DNA of 64,000 nt from Bradyrhizobium xenonodulans (GCF_027594865.1 NZ_CP089391.1:434001-498000), one strand, 5' to 3'; positions 18,483 to 27,557 are shown, counted from the stretch's first letter. Program-made: numbers and translations. The notes: generated by a model from the letters alone, not told the origin.

Positions 18483-19343
18483 ATGCAATCTGCGGGCAGC
18501 GGCTGGGGCAACGGCCTTCTGGGCGTCATCATCTTCAGCGGCTCCTTGCCGGCGACGCGCGTCGCGGTCGGCGGCTTCTCCGCGCTGTTCCTGACGTCGG
18601 CGCGCGCGGTCATCGCGGCGCTGATCGGTTTGGCCGTGCTCGGCCTTCTCCGTCAGGCGCGGCCGCAGCGCAACGACCTCGTCTCGCTCGCCATCGTCTC
18701 CTTTGGCGTCGTGGTCGGCTTCCCGCTCCTGACCGCGCTCGCGCTCCAGCACATCACCTCGGCCCATTCGATCGTCTTCATCGGTCTCTTGCCGCTGTCG
18801 ACCGCGATGTTCGCCGTGCTGCGCGGCGGCGAGCGGCCGCAGCCGCTGTTCTGGCTGTTCGCGATCCTCGGCAGCGCCACGGTGGCGGGCTTTGCCCTCT
18901 CCGGCGACGGCTCGGCTTCGCTCACCGGCGATCTTCTGATGGTCGCCGCGATCGTGCTGTGTGGCCTCGGCTATGCCGAAGGTGCCGCGCTGTCGCGCCG
19001 CGTCGGCGGCTGGCAGGTGATCTCCTGGGCGCTATTGCTGGCCTTGCCGCTGATGGTGCCGGTCGCGATCTGGACCTGGCCGCCGACATGGAGCGGCATC
19101 AGCGCGCCGGCCTGGATCGGGCTTGCTTACGTCTCGATCTTCAGCATGTTCGTCGGCTTCATCTTCTGGTACCGCGGCCTTGCGATCGGCGGCATCGCCC
19201 GAATTGGCCAGTTGCAGCAGCTCCAGCCGTTCTTCGGCCTCGCGCTCGCCGGCTTCCTGCTGCACGAGCCGGTCGCATGGAGCATGATTGCGGCGACCGC
19301 GCTCGTAGTGGTCTGCGTCTTCTTCGCGAGACGATTTGCGTGA
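18483..19343 (+). CDS. DMT-superfamily (EamA) transporter
   Basis: A 286-residue membrane protein with about ten helices in two EamA repeats. The first repeat begins GLLGVIIFSGSLPATRVAVGG, and the second carries SIFSMFVGFIFWYRGLAIGG and ARIGQLQQLQP, a common signature of this exporter subgroup. ATG at 18483 is chosen because upstream frames overlap the MocR operator. Its divergence from a MocR gene suggests export of an amino acid or B6-related metabolite sensed by the regulator. Confidence 0.9.
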   Translation: MQSAGSGWGNGLLGVIIFSGSLPATRVAVGGFSALFLTSARAVIAALIGLAVLGLLRQARPQRNDLVSLAIVSFGVVVGFPLLTALALQHITSAHSIVFIGLLPLSTAMFAVLRGGERPQPLFWLFAILGSATVAGFALSGDGSASLTGDLLMVAAIVLCGLGYAEGAALSRRVGGWQVISWALLLALPLMVPVAIWTWPPTWSGISAPAWIGLAYVSIFSMFVGFIFWYRGLAIGGIARIGQLQQLQPFFGLALAGFLLHEPVAWSMIAATALVVVCVFFARRFA

Positions 19344-19353
19344 TGATAGCTGC

Positions 19354-20292
19354 CTAGTTCTGCTTCGTGCCCGGCGATTTTTCGATCCCTGGGATTCGCG
19401 CGATCTGCCCGGCGAGAAAATCGACCAGCAGGCGCACCCGCGCGACGCCGGATCGCTCCGGCACGATCAGCATGTTCAGCGGAACAGGCGGCGGCGAATA
19501 GTCCGGAAGCACGTGCTCCAGTCTGCCGGAGGCAAGAAGGTCGCCGACGAGCCAGAGATGTGCGGGCGCAATACCGCGGCCGGCCGCGAGCGCCTCCCGC
19601 GCGGCAAGTCCGTGATCGACCCGCAAGCGTCCGGCAAGCGGAACCGCATGGCGGCCGCCGCGACGTCCTTGCAATACGAGCACATCGCTGCCGGCGATGT
19701 TGGACATTCTGATCCCCTCGTGATTGGCGAGGTCTTGCGGACGCGCGGGCCTGCCGCGCTCGGCAAGATAGCTTGGTGCTGCAACAAGCATCCGCCGCGA
19801 CTGGCCCAGGGACTTGAGCTTCATCGAACTCTCGGCGAGCGGCCCCAAACGGAGCGCGACATCGACGCCTTCCCTGACAAGGTCGATCCGTTCGTCCGTC
19901 AGGCTGAGATCCACCGACACGTCCGGATAACGGTCCTGGAAGGCGAAGATGCAACGGCTGATGTGGAGCGCGCCGAAAGCCGCGGTGCAGGATATCCGTA
20001 CCCTTCCGGCGGGCGCACCGCGGGTGCTGCGCGCTTCGTCCCCGGCATGCTCGACCAGGCGCAGGACCTGCACGCAGTCGGCATAGTAGCGCCGGCCCTC
20101 TTCCGTCATCGTCACCCTGCGCGTGGTCCTGGTGAGCAACGGCACGCCGACGGCTTGCTCCAGTTCCCGGATGTGCCGAGTCACCGTGGACTGGCCAAGC
20201 CCAAGCTCACGCGCGACTGCCGACAGGTTTCCCCGCTCGGCGACCCGCACGAAGCTGCGCATGCGCTCGAGCGTGATCTCCGATTTATCCAT
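19354..20292 (-). CDS. LysR-family transcriptional regulator
   Basis: A 312-residue LTTR of the group with a long DNA-binding lead (MDKSEITLERMRSFVRVAE). The helix-turn-helix is AVARELGLGQSTVTRHIREL. The effector domain starts near 95 with GRVRISCTAAFGALH. It is divergent from the quinone-oxidoreductase gene, 90 bp away, a very common pairing in which the LysR protein controls the flavodoxin-fold reductase. Its 3' end converges with the DMT transporter, 10 bp apart. Confidence 0.9.
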   Translation of the reverse strand: MDKSEITLERMRSFVRVAERGNLSAVARELGLGQSTVTRHIRELEQAVGVPLLTRTTRRVTMTEEGRRYYADCVQVLRLVEHAGDEARSTRGAPAGRVRISCTAAFGALHISRCIFAFQDRYPDVSVDLSLTDERIDLVREGVDVALRLGPLAESSMKLKSLGQSRRMLVAAPSYLAERGRPARPQDLANHEGIRMSNIAGSDVLVLQGRRGGRHAVPLAGRLRVDHGLAAREALAAGRGIAPAHLWLVGDLLASGRLEHVLPDYSPPPVPLNMLIVPERSGVARVRLLVDFLAGQIARIPGIEKSPGTKQN

Positions 20293-20382
20293 TTTCCGGC
20301 ACAATCCTATCCATTGCCGACATCTACCGATTTGCAGTCTGCCGCGCTAGCTCCGTGACATCATCAACGAACGGTGCTGATC

Positions 20383-21237
20383 ATGAAAGTATTGGTTGTT
20401 TTTGCTCATCCGGAACAGCGTTCGCTCAGCGGATCGCTCCGCGATGTTGCCGTCAGAGAGCTCGAGGCTCAGGGTCACGAGGTGCGCGTGTCCGACCTTT
20501 ATGCTGAGGGCTGGAAGTCGGACGTCGGCCGCGACGACTTCCCGTCGTTGCCGGCAGACGCACGGCTCGCGCCTGCGGCTGCATCGAAGCAAGCATTCGA
20601 GGCCGGCACGCTCACGCCTGACGTCAAGCGCGAGATCGAAAAGCTGCTGTGGGCCGACGCGCTGATCCTGCAATTCCCGCTGTGGTGGTTCAGCATGCCG
20701 GCGATCCTGAAGGGGTGGGTCGACCGCGTGTTCGCCTACGGCTTCGCATATGGCGTCGGCGAGCATAGTGAGAAGCGGTGGGGCGACCGTTACGGCGAGG
20801 GCACGTTAGCGGGCAAGCGCGCCATGCTGATCGTGACCGCCGGCGGCTGGCAGGAGCATTATTCGGCCCGCGGGATCAACGGACCGATCGACGACCTGTT
20901 GTTTCCGATCAATCACGGTATCCTCTATTATCCGGGATATGACGTTCTGCCGCCGTTCGTCGTCTACAAGGCCGACAAGCTCGGCGAAGGCGGTTTCGAA
21001 GCGATCGCGGAGCGATTGCGGGAGAGGATGAGGACGCTTGCGACAGCCTCGCCTATTCCCTATCGGCGCCAAAACGGCGGCGATTACCTGATTCCGAGCA
21101 TGCAGCTGCGCGCCGGGCTCGAGTCTCCCGAGGCGAGCGGTTTCGCGCTTCACCTCGCGCGGGCGCAGGCGCGCGTCTCGCGAGGTGATCCGGACGCCAC
21201 GCAGTCGCCAACGGATGCCAGCGCCGCAACAGCGTAA
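20383..21237 (+). CDS. NAD(P)H-dependent FMN/FAD oxidoreductase (NQO1/MdaB flavodoxin-like)
   Basis: A 284-residue flavodoxin-fold quinone reductase. It starts KVLVVFAHPEQRSLSGSL, where the loop binds the flavin phosphate. LILQFPLWWFSMPAILKGW is the hallmark of the NQO1/MdaB/KefF family, followed by DRVFAYGFAYG. Two-electron reduction of quinones or nitro compounds is the expected role. It has about 60 extra C-terminal residues compared with MdaB. Start at 20383 (or 20374, three residues longer). Confidence 0.88.
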   Translation: MKVLVVFAHPEQRSLSGSLRDVAVRELEAQGHEVRVSDLYAEGWKSDVGRDDFPSLPADARLAPAAASKQAFEAGTLTPDVKREIEKLLWADALILQFPLWWFSMPAILKGWVDRVFAYGFAYGVGEHSEKRWGDRYGEGTLAGKRAMLIVTAGGWQEHYSARGINGPIDDLLFPINHGILYYPGYDVLPPFVVYKADKLGEGGFEAIAERLRERMRTLATASPIPYRRQNGGDYLIPSMQLRAGLESPEASGFALHLARAQARVSRGDPDATQSPTDASAATA

Positions 21238-21311
21238 GTGTACGGACCAAAGCGCGACGAGATCGAGATGAATTGCCATCGTGCTTCGGGCTGTTGCTGG
21301 AGCGAACGAGC

Positions 21312-22520
21312 TCACTCCATCACCGTTTTCGTCAACGTGCTCCGTGCGAACTTCTTCAGCGGCATCGGCTTTCCGAACAGAAAACCCTGCACGAGGTTGA
21401 AGCCGAGCTCGTTGGCGGCGACGAGGTCGGCGCGGCTCTCGACGCCTTCGGCGACGGTGCATGCGCCATAGCCCTGCGCGAGCTCGACGATGTGGCGGCA
21501 CACCGTGCGCTTGAGGCGGTCATTGCCGCTGCCGGTGACGAAATGGCGGTCGGCCTTCAGCTTGATGAAGGGAATCCTGTCCAGGTCCATCAGCTCCGGC
21601 CAGTTGGCGCCGAGATTGTCGATCGCCAGGCCGATATTGTGCAGGCGCATTTCGCGCGCGATCTCGGAGAAGAATGCGAGGTCGCGGAGCGCCTCCTCGC
21701 TGTCGATCTCGATCGTCAATCCGCCGAAGGCCGGATGCGTCGGCACGCGGCGGCAGAGATCGCCCACGGCTTGCGGCTCCTTCAGATAGGACGCCGGCAG
21801 GTTGATCGAGAGATCGACCGGGCTCTGCTGCTCCAGCAGATAGTGCCAGTCCTGCACCGCGCGCTCGATCACGAACTCCGAGAGGTCGCGCAGATGCGGA
21901 TCGTGCTCCTCGGGAATGAAGTAGGCCGGCGGCACCACGCCCCAGGTCGGATGCCGCATCCGCACCAGCGCCTCGGCGCCGCAGCGGATCAGCGTGCGCG
22001 CGTCGATCTTGGGCTGGTACCAGAGCTCGAGCCAGCCGGCATGCAGGGCCTCGCCGACATGCACGGCCGGGCTTGGCGCCGGCTCGTCCGGCAGCAGCAT
22101 CGCGACGCGCTCGCGCAGCGTCTCCGCGGCAAAGGGCGTGGTGAGCGGCGGCAGCATCGCAAGGCCATATTCTTCGCCGACCTGCTGCACCGCCTTGACG
22201 ATGATCGACTCGCGGGCGCCGACAGCCAAGACCTTGCCGTCGAAAGCCTCGCGCACCAGCGTCTCCAGAAACTGTCCGGGCTCGATGCCGTCGGCGGCGA
22301 TGCCGAGCAGGATCAGGTCCGGCAAGTCGCTCGTCAGCACCGCTTGCAGCTCGTCCGCGCTCGCGCATTCGCTGGTGACGAAGCCGAAATCCTCCAGCAC
22401 CTCGGCGAGGAAGGCGCGCAAATGCCGCTTGCTATCGGCGACACACGCGCGCGGCATCACTTTTCGCCGTCCGAAGGTTTTGGGCCTCCGGCCGGCGAGT
22501 TCAACAATTTCATCGTTCAT
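21312..22520 (-). CDS. Degenerate receiver plus EAL-domain protein
   Basis: A 402-residue cytoplasmic protein. Residues ~25-140 resemble a response-regulator receiver, but the phosphoacceptor block reads LILLGIAADG, with Gly73 where Asp is expected. Residues ~155-400 form an EAL domain: AEALVRM (Glu183), SINLPA, TIEID, IKLK and AEGVES are present. The second metal motif, usually DDFGTG, reads IDNLGAN, so Asp302 is replaced by Asn and the loop is altered. c-di-GMP hydrolysis is therefore doubtful; binding or a scaffold role is possible. ATG at 22520; a start at 22571 is an alternative. Confidence 0.85.
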   Translation of the reverse strand: MNDEIVELAGRRPKTFGRRKVMPRACVADSKRHLRAFLAEVLEDFGFVTSECASADELQAVLTSDLPDLILLGIAADGIEPGQFLETLVREAFDGKVLAVGARESIIVKAVQQVGEEYGLAMLPPLTTPFAAETLRERVAMLLPDEPAPSPAVHVGEALHAGWLELWYQPKIDARTLIRCGAEALVRMRHPTWGVVPPAYFIPEEHDPHLRDLSEFVIERAVQDWHYLLEQQSPVDLSINLPASYLKEPQAVGDLCRRVPTHPAFGGLTIEIDSEEALRDLAFFSEIAREMRLHNIGLAIDNLGANWPELMDLDRIPFIKLKADRHFVTGSGNDRLKRTVCRHIVELAQGYGACTVAEGVESRADLVAANELGFNLVQGFLFGKPMPLKKFARSTLTKTVME

Positions 22521-22804
22521 CGCAAACAACTCCCGTTCCGCGACCGGTGTTAGCGATGGGAGCAGTTTCAAATATGGAGGGCTTCAGACGATTGTTGAAT
22601 TATCTGGGTAACGTTAAAGCCCGCATCATATCTAAAATTGTCCGGATCTCGTTGGAGAAGTTTTTACGTCTGCCCGCGCCATGCGCGCAGGAGTGCGGCA
22701 ATCACGAGAGATTTTCGCGACGTGCAGTGGGGCAACATGCACGCGCCGTGTCCTGCAATTGGACGCAGCCGCGCGCGCTTCGCCCAATTGAATAATGCCT
22801 CGCC

Positions 22805-23230
22805 TCAATTGCCTGTGGCCTTGTCGTGCTGGGCCATGCCGACCGCCTTGTAGTCGTAGGTCGGATAGAATTCGGTGCGATAGGAGCCCCACGCGGTGTT
22901 CTCGATGATCCGATTGACTTCGCGTAAGCGCGAGGCCGGCAGACGCAGCGTGATCACCTGGCCGATGCCCATCATCACGTACCAGCTCACGACCTCGACG
23001 CCGGGCGGCGGAAAGGCCTTGTAGAAACCCTGCTTCTCGAGCTGCGCGTTGAGCTCGTTCAGCGGGCGCGACTGATCGTGCTTGAAGAACACGGTGAGCA
23101 GCACCGCGTTGTCGGCGGTCGGCGCGGCATTGCCTTGCGGCGGCGAAGTCTGCGCCATCGTCGCCGATGTCAGCGCCAGCGCGCCCGCAAGCAACGCCGC
23201 CATCGTCAGAGTGCGTCGATTCGATCCCAT
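22805..23230 (-). CDS. Hypothetical exported protein
   Basis: A 141-residue protein with a signal peptide (TMAALLAGALALTSATMAQ). The mature part carries VLLTVFFKHDQSRPLNELNAQ, a WYVMMGIGQVITLRLP strand and a C-terminal YRTEFYPTYDYK tyrosine cluster. The HDQS-N and MMGIG patterns suggest a small alpha/beta periplasmic domain. I do not recognise the family. It stands alone, with no operon partner. Confidence 0.7.
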   Translation of the reverse strand: MGSNRRTLTMAALLAGALALTSATMAQTSPPQGNAAPTADNAVLLTVFFKHDQSRPLNELNAQLEKQGFYKAFPPPGVEVVSWYVMMGIGQVITLRLPASRLREVNRIIENTAWGSYRTEFYPTYDYKAVGMAQHDKATGN

Positions 23231-23565
23231 CGCAAATTCCCTCCCGTTGCTCTCTCAGATGCATCGGAGGATAGGAGCGACAGCCGCGATCGAAGAACTC
23301 ATTTTCGCGCGATGCGCGCATATTCCCGCTTCGCGCGTGACAGTTATGCGACAACGCGTCCGGCCGCGGCGAGGCGAGTGTGAAGCACATCACATGTGTC
23401 TTGCTGCACCTGCGCTATTGCTCCGCGCAGCCGGTGGTGGGCTGTCGAGGATTGCAGCAATGACGACGCGGCGAATGTTGTATTGGTGGTTCAGATTCGT
23501 GCTGTCAGGGCGATTTATCGATCGCTTCCTGTACCTGCCGCGGGCGGATTAGCCGCGGTGCGAAT
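23231..23565. other. Intergenic region, no gene seen
   Basis: 335 bp between two genes on the minus strand. It should hold the promoter of the exported protein. Open frames on both strands lack motifs and fit codon-bias shadows. Confidence 0.5.
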
Positions 23566-24729
23566 TCAGGTCTGCCCGATCAATTTGCGAAACGCCGCCG
23601 CGCCGTCCTGAACGGCGTCGCGCCCCTTCCAGGCCAGGTAGGAGAGTTTGCCGCCGAGCGTATCGTGGCTGCGCAGCCGGCGCGAGCCGAGAATGTGTCC
23701 GACATTGGAGGGGAAGCGGCTCACCTCGGCGGCGACCAGCGACGCGATCGCATCCATCAATTGTTGGAGCCGAATGCCCCATTCGCAACCCTCGATCCCG
23801 TCGATGCGGACCTTGAGCGCATATTCAGTGTCGTAGATTTCGGCGAGCAGGTCGCGCGCGACCAGCACGCGATTGTGCCTGAGCGCGATCCTCAGAGCGA
23901 GGCGCTTGTCGTCGAGCCGGTCGAGCACCATGGGGACGACGCAGGCATAGGGCGTGGCGGCGACGTCGGCCGCGCTCTTGCTCGCGGCGCTCTTGGTGGC
24001 AAGACGCACCAATTGCCAGGACGTGGTCAGGCGCCTCGCCACCAGCGCCAGCGCAAAGGGCAGCGCATCCGGATGGGCCTTCTTGAAGGCGCCGAGCTGC
24101 GCGGTGATCTGGGCAACCTGGCCGTCGTCGAATTTCGCGATCTTCTCGGGCAGTTTTTCGTTGAATTTCGGCAACGCATCGCCGGCGCGCAGCACGTGCT
24201 GCATCTTCCTGACGTCGTCGAAGGCGGTGCGCGAGGCCGTGTATTGCGCGAGCTTGCCGCGCGCGATCTCGGTGCTCTCCGCCGATGCAAGGGTGTTCTC
24301 GAGCACCTTGACGACCTTGGTCTGAAAGATCGATGCGGTCTTCAGCACTTCCTTCGGGTTGTTGGCGGTGACCTGGTCGTTGATCGCTTTGATGTAGTCG
24401 CGCGCCATGGTCGGCAGCAGGTCGCGGCAGATCCACTCCCAGATCGGGGTCAGCGTGTTGCGCGAAATCCGCCCCGCATTGGCATGCTCGGGCGCGCCGT
24501 CGATCAACAGCAGTTCGAGCGGGGCGAAGAAATAGCGCGAGGGACTGGTGGCGCGCGCCTGGGTCGATCCGTCCTTGCGGAATTCGGCGCGCAAGCGCGC
24601 CTGGACCGCCGCCGAGCCAGGCATGTCGATGCCGCAGAGCTCAAGCCGCTCGAGCTCGCTGAGCAGACAGCTTCGCGACAGCGGCGTCAGCCTCTGCAGG
24701 AATTCCGATAGCTGGTCGATCTCGTTCAT
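23566..24729 (-). CDS. Conserved-looking hypothetical protein, helical
   Basis: A 387-residue soluble protein, predominantly helical, without signal peptide or membrane segments. The N-terminal ~35 residues (LSEFLQRLTPLSRSCLLSELERLELCG) look like a regulatory helix pair. A central region around ICRDLLPTMARDYIKAINDQ, and QTKVVKVLENTLASAESTEI further on, suggests a coiled or bundle domain. No catalytic motif is apparent. ATG at 24729 rather than 24738 is arbitrary. It lies next to signalling genes, but no functional link can be read. Confidence 0.7.
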   Translation of the reverse strand: MNEIDQLSEFLQRLTPLSRSCLLSELERLELCGIDMPGSAAVQARLRAEFRKDGSTQARATSPSRYFFAPLELLLIDGAPEHANAGRISRNTLTPIWEWICRDLLPTMARDYIKAINDQVTANNPKEVLKTASIFQTKVVKVLENTLASAESTEIARGKLAQYTASRTAFDDVRKMQHVLRAGDALPKFNEKLPEKIAKFDDGQVAQITAQLGAFKKAHPDALPFALALVARRLTTSWQLVRLATKSAASKSAADVAATPYACVVPMVLDRLDDKRLALRIALRHNRVLVARDLLAEIYDTEYALKVRIDGIEGCEWGIRLQQLMDAIASLVAAEVSRFPSNVGHILGSRRLRSHDTLGGKLSYLAWKGRDAVQDGAAAFRKLIGQT

Positions 24730-25067
24730 GGCACGCAATCTTCCGCAGCGTTTCCCGCAAGGCCAGGCGGCCCGGTGCGAGGAGGCATTTGCGCGCTCTC
24801 AATCGTGACCAAGAGAAGCAAGTCATTGTTAATTTATCCGTAAAAACCGGGGGATGGCCGACCCAATGGTAACCCGTCCGTTAACCGGGCACCGGTCCGG
24901 ATGTCGCAGCCTGGGGGTTTATCAACCTCCACGCGGCGTCTCGCGCCGCTGCGCAAGCATAAATTGTGCCCATGCCGACGTTTCAGCATAAAACTGCCAA
25001 AATCACCGTAGTCTTACGGAGCAAAAAGTTAACCACAGACCGCCCCAGGTTCCGCTAAACGGATCAC
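24730..25067. other. Divergent promoter region
   Basis: 338 bp separating the helical protein gene (minus) from the LuxR-type gene (plus). It is AT-richer than its surroundings, with GTTAATTTATCC and AAAAAGTTAACCACAG near the two ends. No operator dyad is clear. Confidence 0.4.
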
Positions 25068-25691
25068 ATGGGGTCACAGAACGATACGGCCATCGATTCG
25101 CGGCCGTCGGAATGGTACGAAAGCAGCGCTGCTCCGACTGAAGAGCTCGATTTCGTCCGTCTGAACGCCGCCCGTGCCAAGGCTGCCGACGAGATGGCCG
25201 CCGCCATTGCCCGCGAGCTCAACGGCCCCCTCACGGCGCTCCTGCTCTACATGGGCGAGATCAAGCATCACAGCGATCAGCTCGCGCCTGTTACGGGCGA
25301 CCGGGTCTATCTGCGGCGGGTGGTGGAGAATGCGTTGGCGCAGACCGAGCGCGTGTGCGGCGTGGTCAAGCAGCTTGCCGGTCCGCACAAGGCGGGTCTG
25401 CCGATCCCGTCCAGGACCGAGGACGCCGAATCCCAGTCCGCCCGCGCGCCCCAGCCGCAGCGTGTGCCGAGCACCGAATTGCTGGGCCTGTCGGCGCAGA
25501 AGCGGCTGACCAAGCGCGAACGCGAGGTGCTGAGGCTGATCAGCGAGGGCTATTCGAACAAGCAGGGTGCGCTGCGGATGCAGATCAGCCCGCGCACCTT
25601 CGAGAGCCATCGCGCCGAGGCGATGCGCAAGCTCGGTGCACGCAACACCGCGGACCTCGTCCGGGCGGCACTGCTGCATTCGATCGATTGA
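25068..25691 (+). CDS. LuxR/GerE-type regulator with a histidine-less kinase DHp-like N terminus
   Basis: A 207-residue protein. The C terminus (about 145-205) is a GerE helix-turn-helix: RLTKREREVLRLISEGYSNK, then QISPRTFESHRAEAMRKLGA. The N-terminal half contains EMAAAIARELNGPLTALLLY, which closely follows the histidine-kinase phosphoacceptor box (usually AHELNQPL) but has Arg49 where His is expected. No ATPase domain follows. It could dimerise through this helix or act as a binding decoy for a kinase. No strong Shine-Dalgarno sequence precedes ATG 25068. Confidence 0.85.
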   Translation: MGSQNDTAIDSRPSEWYESSAAPTEELDFVRLNAARAKAADEMAAAIARELNGPLTALLLYMGEIKHHSDQLAPVTGDRVYLRRVVENALAQTERVCGVVKQLAGPHKAGLPIPSRTEDAESQSARAPQPQRVPSTELLGLSAQKRLTKREREVLRLISEGYSNKQGALRMQISPRTFESHRAEAMRKLGARNTADLVRAALLHSID

Positions 25692-25717
25692 GGTTCAGTG
25701 CGCCGCCGGGCGGGGCG

Positions 25718-25755
25718 ATCAAGCCATGGGAATCAAGCCATGGGAATGGCTTGAT
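25718..25755. repeat. Tandem 14-bp duplication ending in a perfect hairpin
   Basis: ATCAAGCCATGGGA occurs twice back to back (25718-25731 and 25732-25745). The second copy forms a perfect 10-bp stem with ATGGCTTGAT (25746-25755) across a 4-nt loop. It lies between two convergent genes and may be a bidirectional terminator, although no T tract follows. Confidence 0.7.
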
Positions 25756-25788
25756 ACGATACAGAGGGGCCTGGAAGCCCGATCGCGC

Positions 25789-26037
25789 TCAGAGATAGTC
25801 TTCGGCGAAAGGGCGCGCGCGCGACGACGGCCGCAGCGGCTTGGGCTCGTCCTTCGGCCCGTTCGGAATGATCGTTATGATCCAGCGCGGAGGCATGGTC
25901 GATTCCTGCTCCAGCACCGAACGAACGAAACCGGTCACCGTCGCCTCGCCAGATTTCACCGTTGCCGTCCGGCCGTTGAACTGTGCGATGCGGAAGCGAC
26001 GAACCTCTTTCTGGTCCGCAGTCTCATAGGTGAACAT
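25789..26037 (-). CDS. Small hypothetical protein
   Basis: An 82-residue soluble protein starting MFTYETADQKEVRRFRIAQF, with a central beta-rich GRTATVKSGEATVTGFVRSV and a proline/arginine-rich tail. ATG at 26037 has AGGAGGGTTTCC upstream, an excellent ribosome binding site. The family is not recognised. The fold may be a small beta-barrel or PilZ-like domain, but no defining motif is visible. Confidence 0.7.
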   Translation of the reverse strand: MFTYETADQKEVRRFRIAQFNGRTATVKSGEATVTGFVRSVLEQESTMPPRWIITIIPNGPKDEPKPLRPSSRARPFAEDYL

Positions 26038-26135
26038 GGAAACCCTCCTGGTTTCCGGCGACTATCGCCACCTATGATTAGCCATCTGTGAAAATCGCAA
26101 ACCGTAGAAGTACGGCGGGTCTTTCCTGTGCCGCT

Positions 26136-26513
26136 CTACTTCTGCGGCTCCTGCGCGTGCGCAGCGGCGTAGGCGGTCTCCATCAGGTCCAGTAGATCGT
26201 GGAATTCCGGTTCGGGAAGCGTCTCCGCGGACTTCTCCAGCCGCAGTGCCAGCGCCGCGAGCCTGACATAGCCGAACGTTGCGGCGGCGCTCTTCAGCGA
26301 ATGGGCTTCGCGCGCGATCCTGGATTGGTGCCGTGCGAGCGAGAGCGTGCGAAACAGGTGCAGGCGCGCGCAGGTCTCGCTCCAGAACACCTCGCGGACT
26401 TCACGGGCCCCGTCCTCGCCGATCTCGCGCACCAGCGCCTCATAGGCGCCCGGCTCCCGCGCGGGCTCGGCATCGCGCGCTTTCTGCTGAGGTGCCGCGG
26501 TCACGTCAAACAT
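26136..26513 (-). CDS. Hpt-domain histidine phosphotransfer protein
   Basis: A 125-residue helical protein. The phosphotransfer motif AREAHSLKSAAATFGY, with the His of H-S-L-K-S-A, is exact for Hpt domains, and the following AALALRLEKSAETL helix completes the four-helix bundle. It would relay phosphate between a hybrid kinase receiver and a response regulator. Candidate partners in the window are the 1198-residue hybrid kinase (36559) and the single receivers at 28710 and 40133. Start 26513; the frame continues up to 26534. Confidence 0.88.
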   Translation of the reverse strand: MFDVTAAPQQKARDAEPAREPGAYEALVREIGEDGAREVREVFWSETCARLHLFRTLSLARHQSRIAREAHSLKSAAATFGYVRLAALALRLEKSAETLPEPEFHDLLDLMETAYAAAHAQEPQK

Positions 26514-26665
26514 GGTTTTGCCCGTCCTGGTCACGGTTCGATGGTCGCGCGGCCCGTCCGGCGCGAGGCACGCTCGTGTCTAGGACATTCGAATTTCAGT
26601 TCCGGTAGCGGGACAGGAGGTGTTTGCGGGCCGGCGTTAGCGGCCGGTTTACCAAGCCGTGGTGG

Positions 26666-27364
26666 TCAGCGCGGGCCGAGCAGCCGGTCGTACTGGGCCT
26701 TCACGGTGGCGTAGCATTCGCACGCCGTCTGGCGCAGGCCGTCCAAATTGAGGATCTGGATGTGTCCGCGGCTGTAATGGATGAAATTGGCCTGCTGCAA
26801 CGTGTTGGCGACCAGCGACACGCTGTTGCGGCGCGCGCCGATCATCTGCGCCATCGCCTCCTGGGTCAGCAGCAGGCGGTAGTCGCCCGACAGGTCGTGG
26901 GTGTGCAGCAGGCAGCGCGACAGCCGCGCCTCCACCGGATGGGCGGCGTTGCAGCCCGCGGTCTGCTGAACCTGCGCGTAAACCGCCAGCCCGTGACGGG
27001 TGAGCAGCGTCCGCAGGGGGCTGCTCCGCTCGGCCGCGTCGCGCAGCCGGTCGAGGTCCATCACGGAGGCGGTGCCGGGAACCAGCACGATCGCCGTGTT
27101 CAGCGCAGCGGCATCGCCCATGGTCGAGAGGGTTCCGAGCAGGCTGTCGCGGCCGATCATGGCGACCTGCACATGCTCGCCCTTGGCGAGCTTCACCACC
27201 AGCGAGATCACACCGCGGTGGGGAAAGTAGGCGCGCTTGAGCGTCTCGCCGGTCTCGACCAGGACCGCTTCATGCGGCAGATCCATCGTGCGCAGATGCG
27301 GGCGGATCAATTCGTAATCCTCCGCCGACAGCGCGGACAGGAAACCGTTGGTTGGACGCACCAT
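26666..27364 (-). CDS. Crp/Fnr-family regulator with C-terminal CxC
   Basis: A 232-residue regulator. An N-terminal cyclic-nucleotide-binding-type beta roll (residues ~10-130) includes YFPHRGVISLVVKLAKGE and AMIGRDSLLG. The C-terminal winged helix has LTQEAMAQMIGARRNSVSLV. The RS-A cAMP contact residues of true CRP are not seen, so the ligand is unknown. The C terminus carries ACECYATVKAQYDRLLG. ATG at 27364 is preferred; reading to 27439 would need a TTG start. It is adjacent to and co-oriented with a paralogue at 27558. Confidence 0.88.
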   Translation of the reverse strand: MVRPTNGFLSALSAEDYELIRPHLRTMDLPHEAVLVETGETLKRAYFPHRGVISLVVKLAKGEHVQVAMIGRDSLLGTLSTMGDAAALNTAIVLVPGTASVMDLDRLRDAAERSSPLRTLLTRHGLAVYAQVQQTAGCNAAHPVEARLSRCLLHTHDLSGDYRLLLTQEAMAQMIGARRNSVSLVANTLQQANFIHYSRGHIQILNLDGLRQTACECYATVKAQYDRLLGPR

Positions 27365-27557
27365 CGTCTCCAAGACTGCCTCCCCTCTCGTCAGCGAGGG
27401 ACGTGCGAAAGCGAATTTGCCGATCCCTTCTTCCGGCAAGCTCCATCATGTTCACGTCGGGATATATTGGCAATTGGGACAAGTTGTCCGGCCGCGATGA
27501 TCGCCCCTGCGGCACTGTGTGCACCCCGGCATGCAAGCTGGTCGCGTCGTCCCATCG

